A stretch of 64,000 bases of DNA, taken from Bosea sp. (in: a-proteobacteria) (lineage in GTDB: Bacteria > Pseudomonadota > Alphaproteobacteria > Rhizobiales > Beijerinckiaceae). Shown piece by piece: positions 53,723 to 63,672 of this stretch; position 1 is the first letter of the stretch; the number at the start of each line of letters is the position of its first letter. The stretch lies in contig JAAVVV010000001.1 of NCBI GenBank assembly GCA_023910605.1, forward strand, positions 1,044,698 to 1,108,697. Reading direction: 5' to 3'. The notes below the pieces were generated by a model. The model was not told where the DNA came from. It saw only the letters and a program-made list of their open reading frames with translations, and did not search any database. Made by a program: the position numbers and the translations under genes.

Positions 53723-54946
53723 ATGCTCGATCTGGTCATCATCGGCGCGGGGCCGGCAGGCATTGCCGCCGCGCGCTGCGCCATGGAGCGTGGGCTTACG
53801 GTCCGGATCATCGAGGCGCGGGGCCGGGTCGGCGGCCGTGTGGTGACACGGCATCTCGCCGGCCATGCGGTCGATCTGGGCGCGCACTGGCTGCATGCCG
53901 GCCCGATCAATCCGGTTGTGGCGCTGGCCCGTCGCGAGCGCATCGCCCTGCGCGCCGCGCCGCAGGAATCGCACCTGTTCATCAACGGAAAGTCGCAGCC
54001 GCAATCAGCCCGGATCGCCTATGGCGCGGCCTTCGCACGCGCCGAAGGCGCTCTGGCGGCGGCGGCCGACAGCCTTGGTCCTGATGAGCCGGCTGCCGCC
54101 GTGCTGCCCTTCCTTGGCCCCTGGCGGCGGCCTGTCGCGGCGATCACGGGGCTTGTCTGCGGCCGGCCTTTGCAGGTCATCAGCGCACGCGATTTCGCCA
54201 GCGCGGAATATGCCCATAACCACTTCGCTCCGGGAGGGTTCGGCGCGCTCCTGGCGCGGCTTTCCCGTGGCCTGCCCGTGAGCCTGGGCATGGCTGCGCA
54301 GGTGATCGACTGGTCAGGAGCGGGAGTGAGGGTGAGCACGAAGGGCGGCGTCATCGAGGCGCGCAAGGCGCTGTGCACGGCCCCGCCAATGGTGCTGCGG
54401 AGCGGCGCCATCGCCTACGATCCGCCCCTGCCGGAGGCGGTCTTGGCGGCCATCCATGGCTTCCGGGCCGGGGTGTATGAACATGCGGTGATCCGCTGGC
54501 CATCGGCGCCCTGGCGCGGCGCGGACCGCATCGCCACGCTGACAGGCCGGCGTCTCGATGGGGCGGGACTGCTGACCCGGCTTGATGGTTCGCCGCTGCA
54601 TTACCTGGAGTTCGACGAGCCAATGGCGCGCGCCCTCCGCCAGCCTCATCGGCTCCGGGCCGGTCTTGCCGTCCGCGCGCTGCTTGCGGAGCAGTTTGGC
54701 GCGCGGGCCATCCGCGACCTCGCCGTGCTCCACGTCAGCGATTGGCTGGCGGATCCGTTGTCGCTTTCATCCTGGTCGAGCGTGCCGCCCGGCCAGGCCG
54801 CGATCCGTGACGCGCTTGCGCGCCCGCTCGGCGGGCGGCTCGCCTTCGCCGGCGAAATGACCGACCATGCGCAATGGGGCACCGTGGGCGGCGCCTGGGC
54901 TGCTGGGGAGCAGGCGGTGGATGCGCTCTTCAGGGCAGGGGCCTGA
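53723..54946 (+). CDS. FAD-dependent amine-oxidase-like oxidoreductase
   Basis: This 407-residue flavoprotein begins with the FAD-binding fold LVIIGAGPAGIAAARCAMERG and IIEARGRVGGRVVT. The C-terminal part ends in LAFAGEMTDHAQWGTVGGAWAAGEQAVDAL, the usual end of flavin-containing amine oxidases (parts only). ATG at 53723; the frame upstream overlaps the NDUFA9-like gene. The substrate cannot be assigned; related proteins include phytoene/protoporphyrinogen-type oxidases and monoamine oxidases. Confidence 0.88.
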   Translation: MLDLVIIGAGPAGIAAARCAMERGLTVRIIEARGRVGGRVVTRHLAGHAVDLGAHWLHAGPINPVVALARRERIALRAAPQESHLFINGKSQPQSARIAYGAAFARAEGALAAAADSLGPDEPAAAVLPFLGPWRRPVAAITGLVCGRPLQVISARDFASAEYAHNHFAPGGFGALLARLSRGLPVSLGMAAQVIDWSGAGVRVSTKGGVIEARKALCTAPPMVLRSGAIAYDPPLPEAVLAAIHGFRAGVYEHAVIRWPSAPWRGADRIATLTGRRLDGAGLLTRLDGSPLHYLEFDEPMARALRQPHRLRAGLAVRALLAEQFGARAIRDLAVLHVSDWLADPLSLSSWSSVPPGQAAIRDALARPLGGRLAFAGEMTDHAQWGTVGGAWAAGEQAVDALFRAGA

Positions 54947-54961
54947 CCGGCCGCCGCGCGC

Positions 54962-55960
54962 TCAGAGCATGTTGGGCAGCACGCGGTTGGGCGGCCGGTG
55001 ACCGTCCATCAGCGCGCGGATGTTGACGATGACCTTCTCGCCCATCTCGATCCGGCCTTCATGGGTCGCCGAGCCCATGTGCGGCAGCAGAACCACCCGG
55101 TGGGCGCGCGCCAGCTTGAGCAGCCGCGGGTTCACGGCCGGCTCGTGCTCGAACACGTCGAGCCCGGCACCTGCCAGTTCCCCGGCGTCGAGCATCTTGG
55201 TCAGCGCGACCTCGTCCACGATCTCGCCGCGGGCGGTGTTCACCAGGATGGCGTCGGGCTTCATGATCTTCAGCCGGCGCGCGGAGAGCAGGTGATAGGT
55301 CCCCGGCGTGTGCGGGCAGTGCACGGTCACGATGTCCATGCGCGCCAGCATCTGGTCGAGCGAATCCCAGTAGGTGGCGTCCAGTTCCTCCTCGATGCGG
55401 GGGTCCACGCGGCGGCGGTTGTGATAGTGGATGGACAGCCCGAACGCCCTGGCGCGGCGGGCCACGGCCTGGCCGATGCGGCCCATGCCGATGATGCCGA
55501 GCCGCTTGCCCGTGATGCGCGTCCCCAGCATCCAGGTGGGCGACCAGCCCTGCCACTTGTCGTCCGGCACGAGGCGGGCGCCTTCCGGAATGCGGCGCGC
55601 CACGGCCATGATCAGCGCCATGGTCATGTCGGCGGTGTCCTCGGTCAGCACGCCGGGCGTGTTGGTCACGTCGATGCCTCGCGCCGCAGCGGCCGGAACG
55701 TCGATGTTGTCGAAGCCGTTGCCGAAATTGGCGATGAGCTTCAGCCGCTCCCCGGCCTCGGCGATGATGTCGGCGGTGATCTCGTCCGTCACGGTCGGCA
55801 CGAGCACGTCGGCTGTGCGCACCGCCTCGATCAGGGCCTCGCGGCTCATCGGCGCATCATCGAGGTTGAGCCTCGCGTCGAACAGCTCGCGCATCCGCGT
55901 CTCCACCACTTCCGGCAGCTTGCGGGTGACGACCACCAGCGGCTTCTTCCTGTTCGGCAT
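54962..55960 (-). CDS. D-isomer-specific 2-hydroxyacid dehydrogenase (glyoxylate/hydroxypyruvate reductase-like)
   Basis: This 332-residue NAD(P)-dependent dehydrogenase has FGNGFDNIDVPAAA, the nucleotide motif LGIIGMGRIGQAVA (in parts), the substrate Arg in NTARGEIVD, Glu in the EHEPAVNP region and catalytic His in LLPHMGSATHEG. ATG 55960 follows GGAG; the ORF is open 54 bases further. The family reduces glyoxylate or hydroxypyruvate to glycolate or glycerate. It is convergent with the flavin oxidoreductase. Confidence 0.92.
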   Translation of the reverse strand: MPNRKKPLVVVTRKLPEVVETRMRELFDARLNLDDAPMSREALIEAVRTADVLVPTVTDEITADIIAEAGERLKLIANFGNGFDNIDVPAAAARGIDVTNTPGVLTEDTADMTMALIMAVARRIPEGARLVPDDKWQGWSPTWMLGTRITGKRLGIIGMGRIGQAVARRARAFGLSIHYHNRRRVDPRIEEELDATYWDSLDQMLARMDIVTVHCPHTPGTYHLLSARRLKIMKPDAILVNTARGEIVDEVALTKMLDAGELAGAGLDVFEHEPAVNPRLLKLARAHRVVLLPHMGSATHEGRIEMGEKVIVNIRALMDGHRPPNRVLPNML

Positions 55961-56215
55961 CGTGGTCTCCGTCACGACTGACACATATGGGCTCGCCGGA
56001 ATGGTCCGCCCCACCTTCGCCTAAACCTGCCGTTAACGCCATTTCGACGACAGTGCAGGGCGTTGGGAAGCGGGTTATGCTCATCCGCATCCTGTTGTCT
56101 AGCAGGGCGTGGGCGGAACACAATTGCGTGCCCCAGACCGCGCGTTCGGCGCTGGGGGCGATGGCCGGCAAAGCGTCCGTGCAGCGCGCCGCGCAGGGAA
56201 AAAGGTTTGATCGGA

Positions 56216-56755
56216 ATGCCGTCCTCACGATCCGTCGCCGTGCTCGGCCTGGCTGCGCTGCTGCTCGCCTCGCCAGGGGCGATGCCCCGCGCCTTCGCTG
56301 TGGGCGAGATCGCCGGGGCTGTCACTGGGCTGCCTGTCCCGCGTTATGTCAGCCTCAAGAATGACCGCGTGAACCTGCGCGAGGGGCCCTCCAAGGAGCA
56401 CCGCACGACTTGGGTCTTCCAGCGCGCGGGACTGCCGGTCGAGATCACGGCCGAGTTCGAGACCTGGCGCCGCATCCGTGATTCGGAGGGCGCCGAAGGT
56501 TGGGTCCTGCACAGCCTCCTGTCGGGCCGCCGCACCGCCCTCGTCATGCCCTGGTCGAAGAAGCCCGATGAAGCCATCGCCTTGTTCGAACGCGCCGATG
56601 AGCGCTCCGCCCTGGTGGCCAGGCTCACGCCGAACGTGCTGACCAGTGTGAAGTCCTGCGCCGGCAGCTGGTGCCGCATCACGGTCAACGACCACGAGGG
56701 CTTCATCCGGCAGGACCGGCTCTGGGGCGTGTATCCGAACGAGCGCATCAACTGA
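56216..56755 (+). CDS. Secreted SH3-domain protein
   Basis: This 179-residue protein has an N-terminal signal peptide (SVAVLGLAALLLASPGAMPRAFA) and a duplicated bacterial SH3-like domain. The first (about 45-100) includes NDRVNLREGPSKEHRTTWVFQR and WRRIRDSEGAEGWVLHSLLSG; the second has LTPNVLTSVKSCAGSWCRITV and GFIRQDRLWGVYP (both in parts). Such proteins act in the periplasm and may bind peptidoglycan or other cell-envelope targets. The ATG at 56216 is taken, since it yields the signal peptide. Confidence 0.87.
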   Translation: MPSSRSVAVLGLAALLLASPGAMPRAFAVGEIAGAVTGLPVPRYVSLKNDRVNLREGPSKEHRTTWVFQRAGLPVEITAEFETWRRIRDSEGAEGWVLHSLLSGRRTALVMPWSKKPDEAIALFERADERSALVARLTPNVLTSVKSCAGSWCRITVNDHEGFIRQDRLWGVYPNERIN

Positions 56756-56819
56756 ACCGGCCTGCGCCGCGCGGGCGCGGCAAGCCGATGCCCGAAACGC
56801 ATCACCGGAAGCGGCGGCC

Positions 56820-57293
56820 TCAGCCAGCCCTGGGCTTGAGCCTCACGATCACTTCAACGCGGCTCACCTCCATGCCCTCTGGCAGGGCCGGCAGCTGCGC
56901 CACAGTGATGGCGTCGGACGGCACGTCGATCATGCGGTCCTCGCCCTCGATGTAGAAGTGATGGTGGTCGGAGGGGTTGGTGTCGAAATAGGTCTTGGCG
57001 CCATCGACCGCGAGTTCGCGCAGCAGGCCGGCCTGGGTGAACTGGTGGAGCGTGTTGTAGACGGTTGCCAGCGAAACCGGCACGCGGGCCCGCATGGCTT
57101 CCTCATACAGGATTTCGGCGCTGACATGCCGGTCGCCCTTGGCGAAGAGCAGCCAACCCAGCGAGGTGCGCTGGCGCGTCGGCCTCAGGCCGACCCCGCG
57201 AAGCTTCTCGCGCAGGGAGTGCACCGGGCAGCCGGCCAGGGAGCGCCGCATCGCGGGCGCCGTGCCGTGCTCGTCATGTGTCGCCTTCGTCAT
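56820..57293 (-). CDS. irr: Iron response regulator Irr (Fur family)
   Basis: This 157-residue Fur-family regulator is specific to Hyphomicrobiales and Rhodobacterales. The heme-regulatory motif GCPVH (Cys about 22) precedes the winged helix ([27 protein letters not shown], in parts) with [15 protein letters not shown]. The haem/iron site [10 protein letters not shown] has the His cluster of Irr. Irr controls iron and haem metabolism in response to haem availability. ATG 57293 is preferred; an upstream ATG at 57377 leads to extra residues. It is divergent from fabA with about 202 bases between starts. Confidence 0.92.
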   Translation of the reverse strand: MTKATHDEHGTAPAMRRSLAGCPVHSLREKLRGVGLRPTRQRTSLGWLLFAKGDRHVSAEILYEEAMRARVPVSLATVYNTLHQFTQAGLLRELAVDGAKTYFDTNPSDHHHFYIEGEDRMIDVPSDAITVAQLPALPEGMEVSRVEVIVRLKPRAG

Positions 57294-57495
57294 CGTCGGT
57301 CGTGTCCGCAGAATCGTGCCGGGGCGCAGGCCCCGCATCATGTCAACATATTCGTCCGGCCCTCGCACTTCAATCAAGGATAACTACGTCCTGTTGACGC
57401 GCCGGCCTTTCCGCCGCCGTCGGCGGATGGTAGGCGTCGCAGTACGTCGGCGTTCATGTTCGATCCGACGTGCGACGAGACTTGTGTGGGACGCT

Positions 57496-58008
57496 ATGGA
57501 ACGGCAATCGAGCTTCACCTACGAAGAAATCCTGTCCTGCGGACGCGGGCAGCTGTTCGGCATGGGCAATGCCCAGCTTCCGCTGCCGCCCATGCTTATG
57601 TTCGACAGGATCACGAGCATCACCGAAACGGGCGGCGCGCATGGCAAGGGCATGGTCGTGGCCGAGCTCGACGTGAAGCCGGACCTGTGGTTCTTCCCCT
57701 GCCATTTCCAGGGCGATCCGGTGATGCCGGGCTGCCTTGGCGTCGATGCGCTCTGGCAACTCACCGGCTTCTTCCTCGGCTGGCTCGGCCTGCCCGGCCG
57801 CGGCCGGGCGCTGGGCGTCGGCGAGGTCAAGTTCGCCGACCAGGTTCTGCCGACCAACAAGAAGGTCGTCTACGGCGTCGAATTCAAGCGGGTCTTCAAG
57901 TCCAAGCTCGTGCTCGGCATCGCCGACGGCTGGCTGGAGGCCGATGGCAAGCGCATCTACACCACCACGGACATGCGGGTCGGCCTTTTCAAGCCCGACG
58001 GCGCCTGA
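57496..58008 (+). CDS. fabA: 3-hydroxydecanoyl-ACP dehydratase/isomerase FabA
   Basis: This 170-residue hotdog-fold enzyme makes cis-3-decenoyl-ACP, the branch point to unsaturated fatty acids. The catalytic His is in [13 protein letters not shown] (about 70) and the Asp in CLGVDALWQ (about 84). Length equals the family. ATG 57496 begins [13 protein letters not shown]; the ORF is open a long way upstream (57094), but that overlaps the divergent irr and is not protein-like. It is followed by fabB and fabI on the same strand. Confidence 0.96.
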   Translation: MERQSSFTYEEILSCGRGQLFGMGNAQLPLPPMLMFDRITSITETGGAHGKGMVVAELDVKPDLWFFPCHFQGDPVMPGCLGVDALWQLTGFFLGWLGLPGRGRALGVGEVKFADQVLPTNKKVVYGVEFKRVFKSKLVLGIADGWLEADGKRIYTTTDMRVGLFKPDGA

Positions 58009-58163
58009 GCTGCGCCATCGCGCGCCTTGCCTGTCGTTCTGCGGCTTTGTGGCCTTGAATTGGTCCTGGGGCGCTTGCAGTTAAGGTCAGGGCGCGGCAT
58101 GACGCGGCCAACACGATCCCTGCTTGCGGCTTCACCGCCGTCACCTGCTCTGGAGTCCTTCAC

Positions 58164-59390
58164 ATGAAGCGCGTCGTCGTCACCGGGATGGGCATCGTCT
58201 CGTCCATCGGCAACAACACGCAGGAGGTTCTCTCCTCGCTGCAAGAGGCGCGTTCGGGCATCCGCACCGAAACCGACTTCATGACCCATGGCTTCCGCAG
58301 CCAGGTCGCAGGCCGACCCACGCTGGATCCGGCCTCGATGGTGGACCGGCGCGCCATGCGCTTCCACGGCGGCGGCTCGGCCTGGAATCATGTCGCCATG
58401 GATCAGGCCATCCTCGACGCCGGCCTCGAGCAGGGCGAGGTCAGCCATGAACGCACCGGCATCATCATGGGCTCGGGCGGCCCGTCCACCATTGCGCTGA
58501 TCGAAGCCTACGAGAAGGCCAAGGAAAGCGGCAATTCCAAGCGCGTCGGCCCCTTCGCCGTGCCCAAGGCCATGAGCTCCACCGCGTCCGCAACGCTGGC
58601 CACCTGGTTCAAGATCAAGGGCGTGAACTATTCGATCAGCTCCGCCTGCGCCACCTCGAACCATTGCATCGGCAACGCCTACGAGATGATCCAGTATGGC
58701 AAGCAGGATGTGATGTTCGCTGGCGGCTGCGAGGAGCTGGACTGGACGCTGTCGGTCCTCTTCGACGCCATGGGCGCCATGTCGACCAAGTACAACGACA
58801 CGCCCTCGACAGCCTCGCGCGCCTATGATGCGAACCGCGACGGCTTCGTCATCGCCGGCGGCGCCGGGGTCGTGGTGCTGGAAGAGCTCGAGCATGCCCG
58901 CGCGCGCGGCGCGAAGATCTATGCCGAGATCGTCGGATACGGCGCCACGTCGGATGGCTACGACATGGTCGCCCCCTCCGGCGAAGGCGCGGTGCGCTGC
59001 ATGAAGCAGGCGCTGGCCACCTGGCAGGGCAAGGTCGACTACATCAACCCGCATGGCACATCCACCCCGGTGGGTGACGCCAAGGAGATCGAGGCCATCC
59101 GCGAGGTTTTCGGCGGGGCCGACAGCTCGCCGCTCATCTCGGCCACCAAGTCGCTGACAGGTCACTCGCTGGGCGCGACGGGCGTGCAGGAGGCGATCTA
59201 TTCGCTGCTGATGCTCAACAATGATTTCGTCTGCAAGAGCGCGCACATTGAGGAACTGGACCCCGCCTTCGCGGACATGCCGATCGTGCGCGAGAGGGTC
59301 GACAACGCCGGCCTCGGCTGCGTCCTCTCCAACAGCTTCGGATTCGGCGGCACCAACGCCACCATCGTGATGAAGCGGCTGGAAGCCTGA
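58164..59390 (+). CDS. fabB: 3-oxoacyl-ACP synthase I FabB
   Basis: This condensing enzyme elongates unsaturated fatty acyl-ACP. The active-site Cys is in [10 protein letters not shown] (about residue 163), with His residues in [11 protein letters not shown] and TGHSLGATG. The 408-residue length fits. It lies 155 bases after fabA and is followed three bases later by fabI. FabA and FabB together define the anaerobic pathway to unsaturated fatty acids. Confidence 0.96.
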   Translation: MKRVVVTGMGIVSSIGNNTQEVLSSLQEARSGIRTETDFMTHGFRSQVAGRPTLDPASMVDRRAMRFHGGGSAWNHVAMDQAILDAGLEQGEVSHERTGIIMGSGGPSTIALIEAYEKAKESGNSKRVGPFAVPKAMSSTASATLATWFKIKGVNYSISSACATSNHCIGNAYEMIQYGKQDVMFAGGCEELDWTLSVLFDAMGAMSTKYNDTPSTASRAYDANRDGFVIAGGAGVVVLEELEHARARGAKIYAEIVGYGATSDGYDMVAPSGEGAVRCMKQALATWQGKVDYINPHGTSTPVGDAKEIEAIREVFGGADSSPLISATKSLTGHSLGATGVQEAIYSLLMLNNDFVCKSAHIEELDPAFADMPIVRERVDNAGLGCVLSNSFGFGGTNATIVMKRLEA

Positions 59391-59393
59391 ACC

Positions 59394-60209
59394 ATGCAGC
59401 TCATGTCCGGCAAGCGCGGCCTCGTCATGGGTGTCGCCAATCAGAACTCGATCGCCTGGGGCATCGCGTCGATGCTGGCGAAGCACGGCGCCGAGTGCGC
59501 CTTCACCTATCAGGGCGAGGCGCTGGGCAAGCGCGTCAAGCCGCTGGCCGAGAGCATCGGATCAAGGCTCGTCCTGCCCTGCGATGTCGAGGACATCGCC
59601 TCGGTCGATGCGCTGTTCGACAGGCTGAGGGCGGAATGGGGCGAACTCGATTTCATCGTCCACGCGATCGGCTTCTCCAACAAGGACGAGCTCAAGGGTC
59701 GCTATGCCGACACCAGCCGGGACAATTTCTCCCGTACCATGGTGATTTCCTGCTTCTCCTTCACCGAGGTGGCGAAGCGGGCCGCAGCGCTGATGCCTCA
59801 TGGCGGCGCGATGATCACGCTGACCTATGGCGGATCGATGCGGATCATGCCGAACTACAATGTCATGGGCGTGGCCAAGGCGGCGCTGGAAGCGTCGGTG
59901 CGCTATCTCGCCAATGATTTCGGCCCGCAGGGCATCCGCGTCAACGCGCTGTCGCCCGGCCCTGTCCGCACCCTCGCCGGCGCCGGCATCGCCGATGCGC
60001 GGGCGATGTATTCCTGGCAGCGCGCCAACGCGCCGCTGCGCAAGTCGGTCAGCCTCGAGGAGATCGGCGGCTCGGCGCTGTATTTTCTTTCGGGTCTGTC
60101 CGGCGGCGTCACGGGCGAGATCCACCACATCGACGCGGGCTTCCACATGATGTCGATGCCAACTCTCGACGTGCTCAAGACCGTGGAGCTGAAGGGCGAC
60201 GAGGCCTGA
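59394..60209 (+). CDS. fabI: Enoyl-ACP reductase FabI
   Basis: This 271-residue NADH-dependent reductase completes fatty acid elongation. The SDR-like fold has MGVANQNSIAWGIA and the FabI active site Tyr-x6-Lys in NYNVMGVAKAALEAS. The start is ATG 59394 just three bases after fabB; 59403 is an in-frame alternative. Together with fabA and fabB it forms one operon, a common alphaproteobacterial arrangement. Confidence 0.95.
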   Translation: MQLMSGKRGLVMGVANQNSIAWGIASMLAKHGAECAFTYQGEALGKRVKPLAESIGSRLVLPCDVEDIASVDALFDRLRAEWGELDFIVHAIGFSNKDELKGRYADTSRDNFSRTMVISCFSFTEVAKRAAALMPHGGAMITLTYGGSMRIMPNYNVMGVAKAALEASVRYLANDFGPQGIRVNALSPGPVRTLAGAGIADARAMYSWQRANAPLRKSVSLEEIGGSALYFLSGLSGGVTGEIHHIDAGFHMMSMPTLDVLKTVELKGDEA

Positions 60210-60229
60210 GCCAGCCGCTTCGTGCAGGC

Positions 60230-60570
60230 TCAATTCCGGGTGAAGAAGGTCAGGGGCACCTTTCCCTTCTCTCCGATAAGGCACAGGAAGCGGCTCGGCG
60301 TGTCAGATTTGTTGGTCTGGAGATACGGCTCGCCGATGATGACGCGCTTGATGGGCGTGTCCTCGACCATGGTGTCGGCGGCGGCGATGGTCAGCACGTC
60401 CTCGTCGAAACAGATGTCCTTGATGCTCGCGTCGTCTTGCAGGCGCCCAGCTCATTGCTGGCCGGCGCGGGGCTGTTGGGCGACAGCGTGGTCAGGGCGA
60501 GGCCGGCGCTGGCGAACGCCAGCGCGCAGCAACCCGCAGCGTAGGCGGCGGAACGGATGAAGCCTGTCAT
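60230..60570 (-). pseudogene. Small secreted protein, interrupted by one apparent frameshift
   Basis: An ATG at 60570 opens MTGFIRSAAYAAGCCALAFA, a signal peptide, followed by SPNSPAPASNELGAC. Near 60430-60445 the frame must shift by one missing base; the other frame then reads DASIKDICFDEDVLTIAAAD and ends PSRFLCLIGEKGKVPLTFFTRN (parts) at the stop 60230-60232. The joined product would be about 113 residues with several cysteines, consistent with a periplasmic protein. I do not recognise the family. It may be a working gene with a sequencing error. Confidence 0.55.
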
Positions 60571-60644
60571 GATCGTATCCCCGGGATGAGGCTCTCAGGC
60601 CAACGCCTCGTGACGCGGCATGTTCTGACGCGCGGTGCCTGTGT

Positions 60645-61880
60645 TCAGAGCCCAAGTTTCTTTTTGCGCTGGCCGAGCGTGCGCAGCCTCAGCGCGTTGA
60701 GCTTGATGAAGCCCGCCGCGTCGCGGTGGTCATAGGCGACGGCGCCTTCCTCGAAGGTGACGAGATCCTGATCATAGAGTGAATAAGCGCTCATCCGGCC
60801 GATGACGATGGTGTTGCCCTTGTAGAGCTTGAGCCGCACCGTTCCGGTGACATGCTCCTGGCTCTTGTCGATCAGCGCCTGCAGCATCTCGCGCTCGGGG
60901 CTGAACCAGAAGCCGTTGTAGATCAGCTCGGCATATTTCGGCATCAGCTCCTCCTTGAGGTGCGCTGCGCCGCGATCGAGCGTGATGCTCTCGATGGCGC
61001 GGTGCGCCACATGCAGGATGGTCCCGCCCGGCGTCTCGTACATGCCGCGGCTCTTCATGCCCACGAAGCGGTTCTCGACCAGATCGAGCCGGCCGATGCC
61101 GTTGATCTTGCCGAGCCGGTTGAGCTCGGCCAGCAGCGTGGCGGGGGAGAGCGCCTTGCCGTTGATGCCGACGGCGTCGCCGCTATGGAAGTCGATGGTG
61201 ATGATGGTCGGCGTGTCGGGCGCGGTCTCCGGCCCGTCGGTGCGCGAATAGACGTAATCGGGCACCTCCTGCGCCGGGTCCTCCAGCACCTTGCCCTCGG
61301 ATGAGGCGTGCAGCAGGTTTGCGTCAACCGAGAAGGGCGCCTCCCCGCGCTTGTCCCTGGCGATGGGGATCTGGTGGCTTTCGGCGAAGGCGATGAGTTG
61401 CTCGCGCGATCGCAGGTCCCATTCGCGCCAGGGTGCGATGATGGTGATGTCGGGCTTGAGCGCGTAATAGCCCAGCTCGAACCGGACCTGGTCATTGCCC
61501 TTGCCGGTCGCGCCATGGGAAACGGCATCCGCGCCGACCATTTCGGCGATCTCGATCTGCCGCTTGGCGATCAGCGGACGCGCGATGGAGGTGCCGAGCA
61601 GGTAGACGCCCTCGTAGAGCGCGTTCGCCCGGAACATCGGAAAGACATAATCCTTGACGAAGGTCTCGCGCAGGTCGTCCATGAAGATGTTTTCAGGCTT
61701 TATTCCCAGCAAGAGCGCCTTGTCCCGCGCCGGTCCCAGTTCCTCTCCCTGACCCAGGTCCGCCGTGAAGGTGACGACCTCGCAACCATAGGTGGTCTGC
61801 AGCCACTTGAGGATGATCGAGGTGTCCAGCCCGCCCGAATAGGCGAGCACGACTTTGTTCACGCGCTTGGATGTCGTCAT
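60645..61880 (-). CDS. argG: Argininosuccinate synthase
   Basis: The enzyme joins citrulline and aspartate with ATP in arginine synthesis. Length 411 residues from ATG 61880, as in the family. The ATP-binding PP-motif [15 protein letters not shown] is at the start, and [21 protein letters not shown] and the [14 protein letters not shown] region are visible. An in-frame extension to 62195 overlaps the divergent gene. It shares this end of the window with argF, but hslO and another gene lie between them. Confidence 0.97.
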   Translation of the reverse strand: MTTSKRVNKVVLAYSGGLDTSIILKWLQTTYGCEVVTFTADLGQGEELGPARDKALLLGIKPENIFMDDLRETFVKDYVFPMFRANALYEGVYLLGTSIARPLIAKRQIEIAEMVGADAVSHGATGKGNDQVRFELGYYALKPDITIIAPWREWDLRSREQLIAFAESHQIPIARDKRGEAPFSVDANLLHASSEGKVLEDPAQEVPDYVYSRTDGPETAPDTPTIITIDFHSGDAVGINGKALSPATLLAELNRLGKINGIGRLDLVENRFVGMKSRGMYETPGGTILHVAHRAIESITLDRGAAHLKEELMPKYAELIYNGFWFSPEREMLQALIDKSQEHVTGTVRLKLYKGNTIVIGRMSAYSLYDQDLVTFEEGAVAYDHRDAAGFIKLNALRLRTLGQRKKKLGL

Positions 61881-62045
61881 GGCTTGGTCTTCCGGAAGGG
61901 CCGCCAGGGTCGCCGGCGGCGCGGGGATGATCGTGCCCGTGCGGTAGCCGATGCTGCATCCGGGCGCAATATCGCCGGCTGCCATGCACCCCTTGCGGAG
62001 CGTGCAGGGAAGCCTAGAGTCTGAGACGAATCGCACGAGGCAGGA

Positions 62046-62648
62046 ATGTCCATACGCCCCACTCTGGACTTCTGGTATGATTTCGCCTCGACCTATTCCT
62101 ATCTGTCCGCGATGCGGATCGAACAGATGGCAGATGAGGCAGGCATCGTCCTGCGCTGGCGGCCGTTTCTGTTGGGGCCGATATTCGCCGCGCAAGGCTG
62201 GAACAATTCGCCCTTCAATCTTTTCCCGGCGAAGGGGAAGTACATGTGGCGCGACCTGGAGCGCCGCTGTGTCAAGCTCGGGCTTCCGCTCAAGCGCCCC
62301 GTGCCCTTTCCGCAGAATTCGCTAAGCGCGGCCCGCGTCGCCCTGGCCGGGCGCGAGGCGGGCTGGACGCCCGCTTTCTCGCGCGCCTGCTTCAACGCCT
62401 CGTTCGGGGAAGGTCGCTCCATCCAGGACGAGCCTGTGGTGGTCGAGGCCCTTCGCGCCGCTGGCGTCGACGCCCAGGGAGCCATCAGCGCCTCCAAGAG
62501 CGAGGAAATCAAGGGCCGCCTGAAGGCCGAGACGGAGCTGGCGAAATCGCTCGGGATCTTCGGCGCCCCGGCTTTCGTGACACCTGATGGCGAGCTGTTC
62601 TGGGGAGATGACCGGCTCGAGGAGGCCATCGACTGGGTCAGGCCCTGA
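62046..62648 (+). CDS. 2-hydroxychromene-2-carboxylate isomerase-like protein (DsbA/kappa-GST fold)
   Basis: This 200-residue thioredoxin-fold protein matches the HCCA isomerase/kappa-class GST group: [23 protein letters not shown] at the start, where Ser replaces the DsbA Cys, [11 protein letters not shown], then [23 protein letters not shown] (parts) at the end. The group includes glutathione-dependent isomerases of aromatic catabolism; many chromosomal copies have unknown substrates. It is divergent from argG. Confidence 0.9.
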   Translation: MSIRPTLDFWYDFASTYSYLSAMRIEQMADEAGIVLRWRPFLLGPIFAAQGWNNSPFNLFPAKGKYMWRDLERRCVKLGLPLKRPVPFPQNSLSAARVALAGREAGWTPAFSRACFNASFGEGRSIQDEPVVVEALRAAGVDAQGAISASKSEEIKGRLKAETELAKSLGIFGAPAFVTPDGELFWGDDRLEEAIDWVRP

Positions 62649-62655
62649 AGTGCGC

Positions 62656-63669
62656 TCAGCCGCCGTCCGGAGCGGCGATGGCTTCGGGCCTGAACCGGTA
62701 GACCGTCGAGCAGAATTCGCACGTGACCTGCACCGAGCCGTCATCGGCCACCATGGCGGCCCTGTCGTCGGCTGAGAAGCGGCGCAGCATGGTGAGGATG
62801 CTGGCTTCCGAGCAGCGGCATTGCTCGCGCAGGCTCGCCGCCTCGAACACACGTGCGCCGTGCTCATGGAAGAGGCGGTAGATCAGCCGCTCGCTTTCCA
62901 GCATCGGATCGACCAGTTCGTGGTCCTCCACCGTCTCGACGAGCGCCCTGGCCTCGGCCCAGGCGTCATCCTCGACGCCATCGGCATCGCGCGCGGGCGC
63001 CGCCTGGCCGCCGGGGTCGTCGCCAGGGTGGAGGTCCTGCTGCTTCTGCCGCTCGGGCGAGCTGGGCAGGAACTGCACCAGAATTCCCCCCGCCCGCCAG
63101 CTCTCGCCCTGCGAGCCGACGACGCGCGCCGTGGCGAGCCTGAGCCGCGTCGGGATCTGCTCCGATTGCCGGAAATAGCGGTGGCCGGCTTCCTCCAGCC
63201 CGTCAGCCCCGTCGAGTTGCACAAGTCCCTGGTAGCGCGAGGCGTGGCTGCCCTGGTCGATGGTCATGCCGAGATAACCCTCGCCTAGCAGCTGCGCGGT
63301 GCTGGTGCGCTGCGCCGCCACCGCCTCGGCAAGGCGGCCGCCATCGAAGCGGGCCACGGCGCGGATGCGGTCGGGGGCGTCGAAATCGACAACCAGCATC
63401 TCGATCGGACCGTCCGACTTGGTCTGGAGCTGGAAGCGCCCATCGAATTTCAGCGAGGCGCCCAGAAGCGCGGTCAGCGCCGCAGCCTCGCCAAGCACCC
63501 GCGCCACCGGTTCGGGGTAGCCATGGCGGTGCAGGATCGTGTCGAGGGCAGGGCCGAGGCGCACCACGCGGCCGCGCACGTCGAGCGCTTCCACGGTGAA
63601 CGGCAGCACGCGGTCGTCAAGGCTGGCGTCGGCCATCATGGCCGCGCCTGGGGAGAGCATGTCAGTCAT
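62656..63669 (-). CDS. hslO: Redox-regulated chaperone Hsp33
   Basis: This 337-residue cytosolic holdase is activated when its zinc-binding cysteines are oxidised. The C-terminal redox switch is present: CRC in LREQCRCSEASI and CEFC in VTCEFCSTVYRF. The N-terminal domain has ALTALLGASLKFDGRFQLQTKSDGPI (parts) typical of Hsp33. ATG 63669 is used. It lies three bases from argF, on the same strand, an arrangement widespread in Hyphomicrobiales. Confidence 0.95.
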   Translation of the reverse strand: MTDMLSPGAAMMADASLDDRVLPFTVEALDVRGRVVRLGPALDTILHRHGYPEPVARVLGEAAALTALLGASLKFDGRFQLQTKSDGPIEMLVVDFDAPDRIRAVARFDGGRLAEAVAAQRTSTAQLLGEGYLGMTIDQGSHASRYQGLVQLDGADGLEEAGHRYFRQSEQIPTRLRLATARVVGSQGESWRAGGILVQFLPSSPERQKQQDLHPGDDPGGQAAPARDADGVEDDAWAEARALVETVEDHELVDPMLESERLIYRLFHEHGARVFEAASLREQCRCSEASILTMLRRFSADDRAAMVADDGSVQVTCEFCSTVYRFRPEAIAAPDGG

Positions 63670-63672
63670 GGA

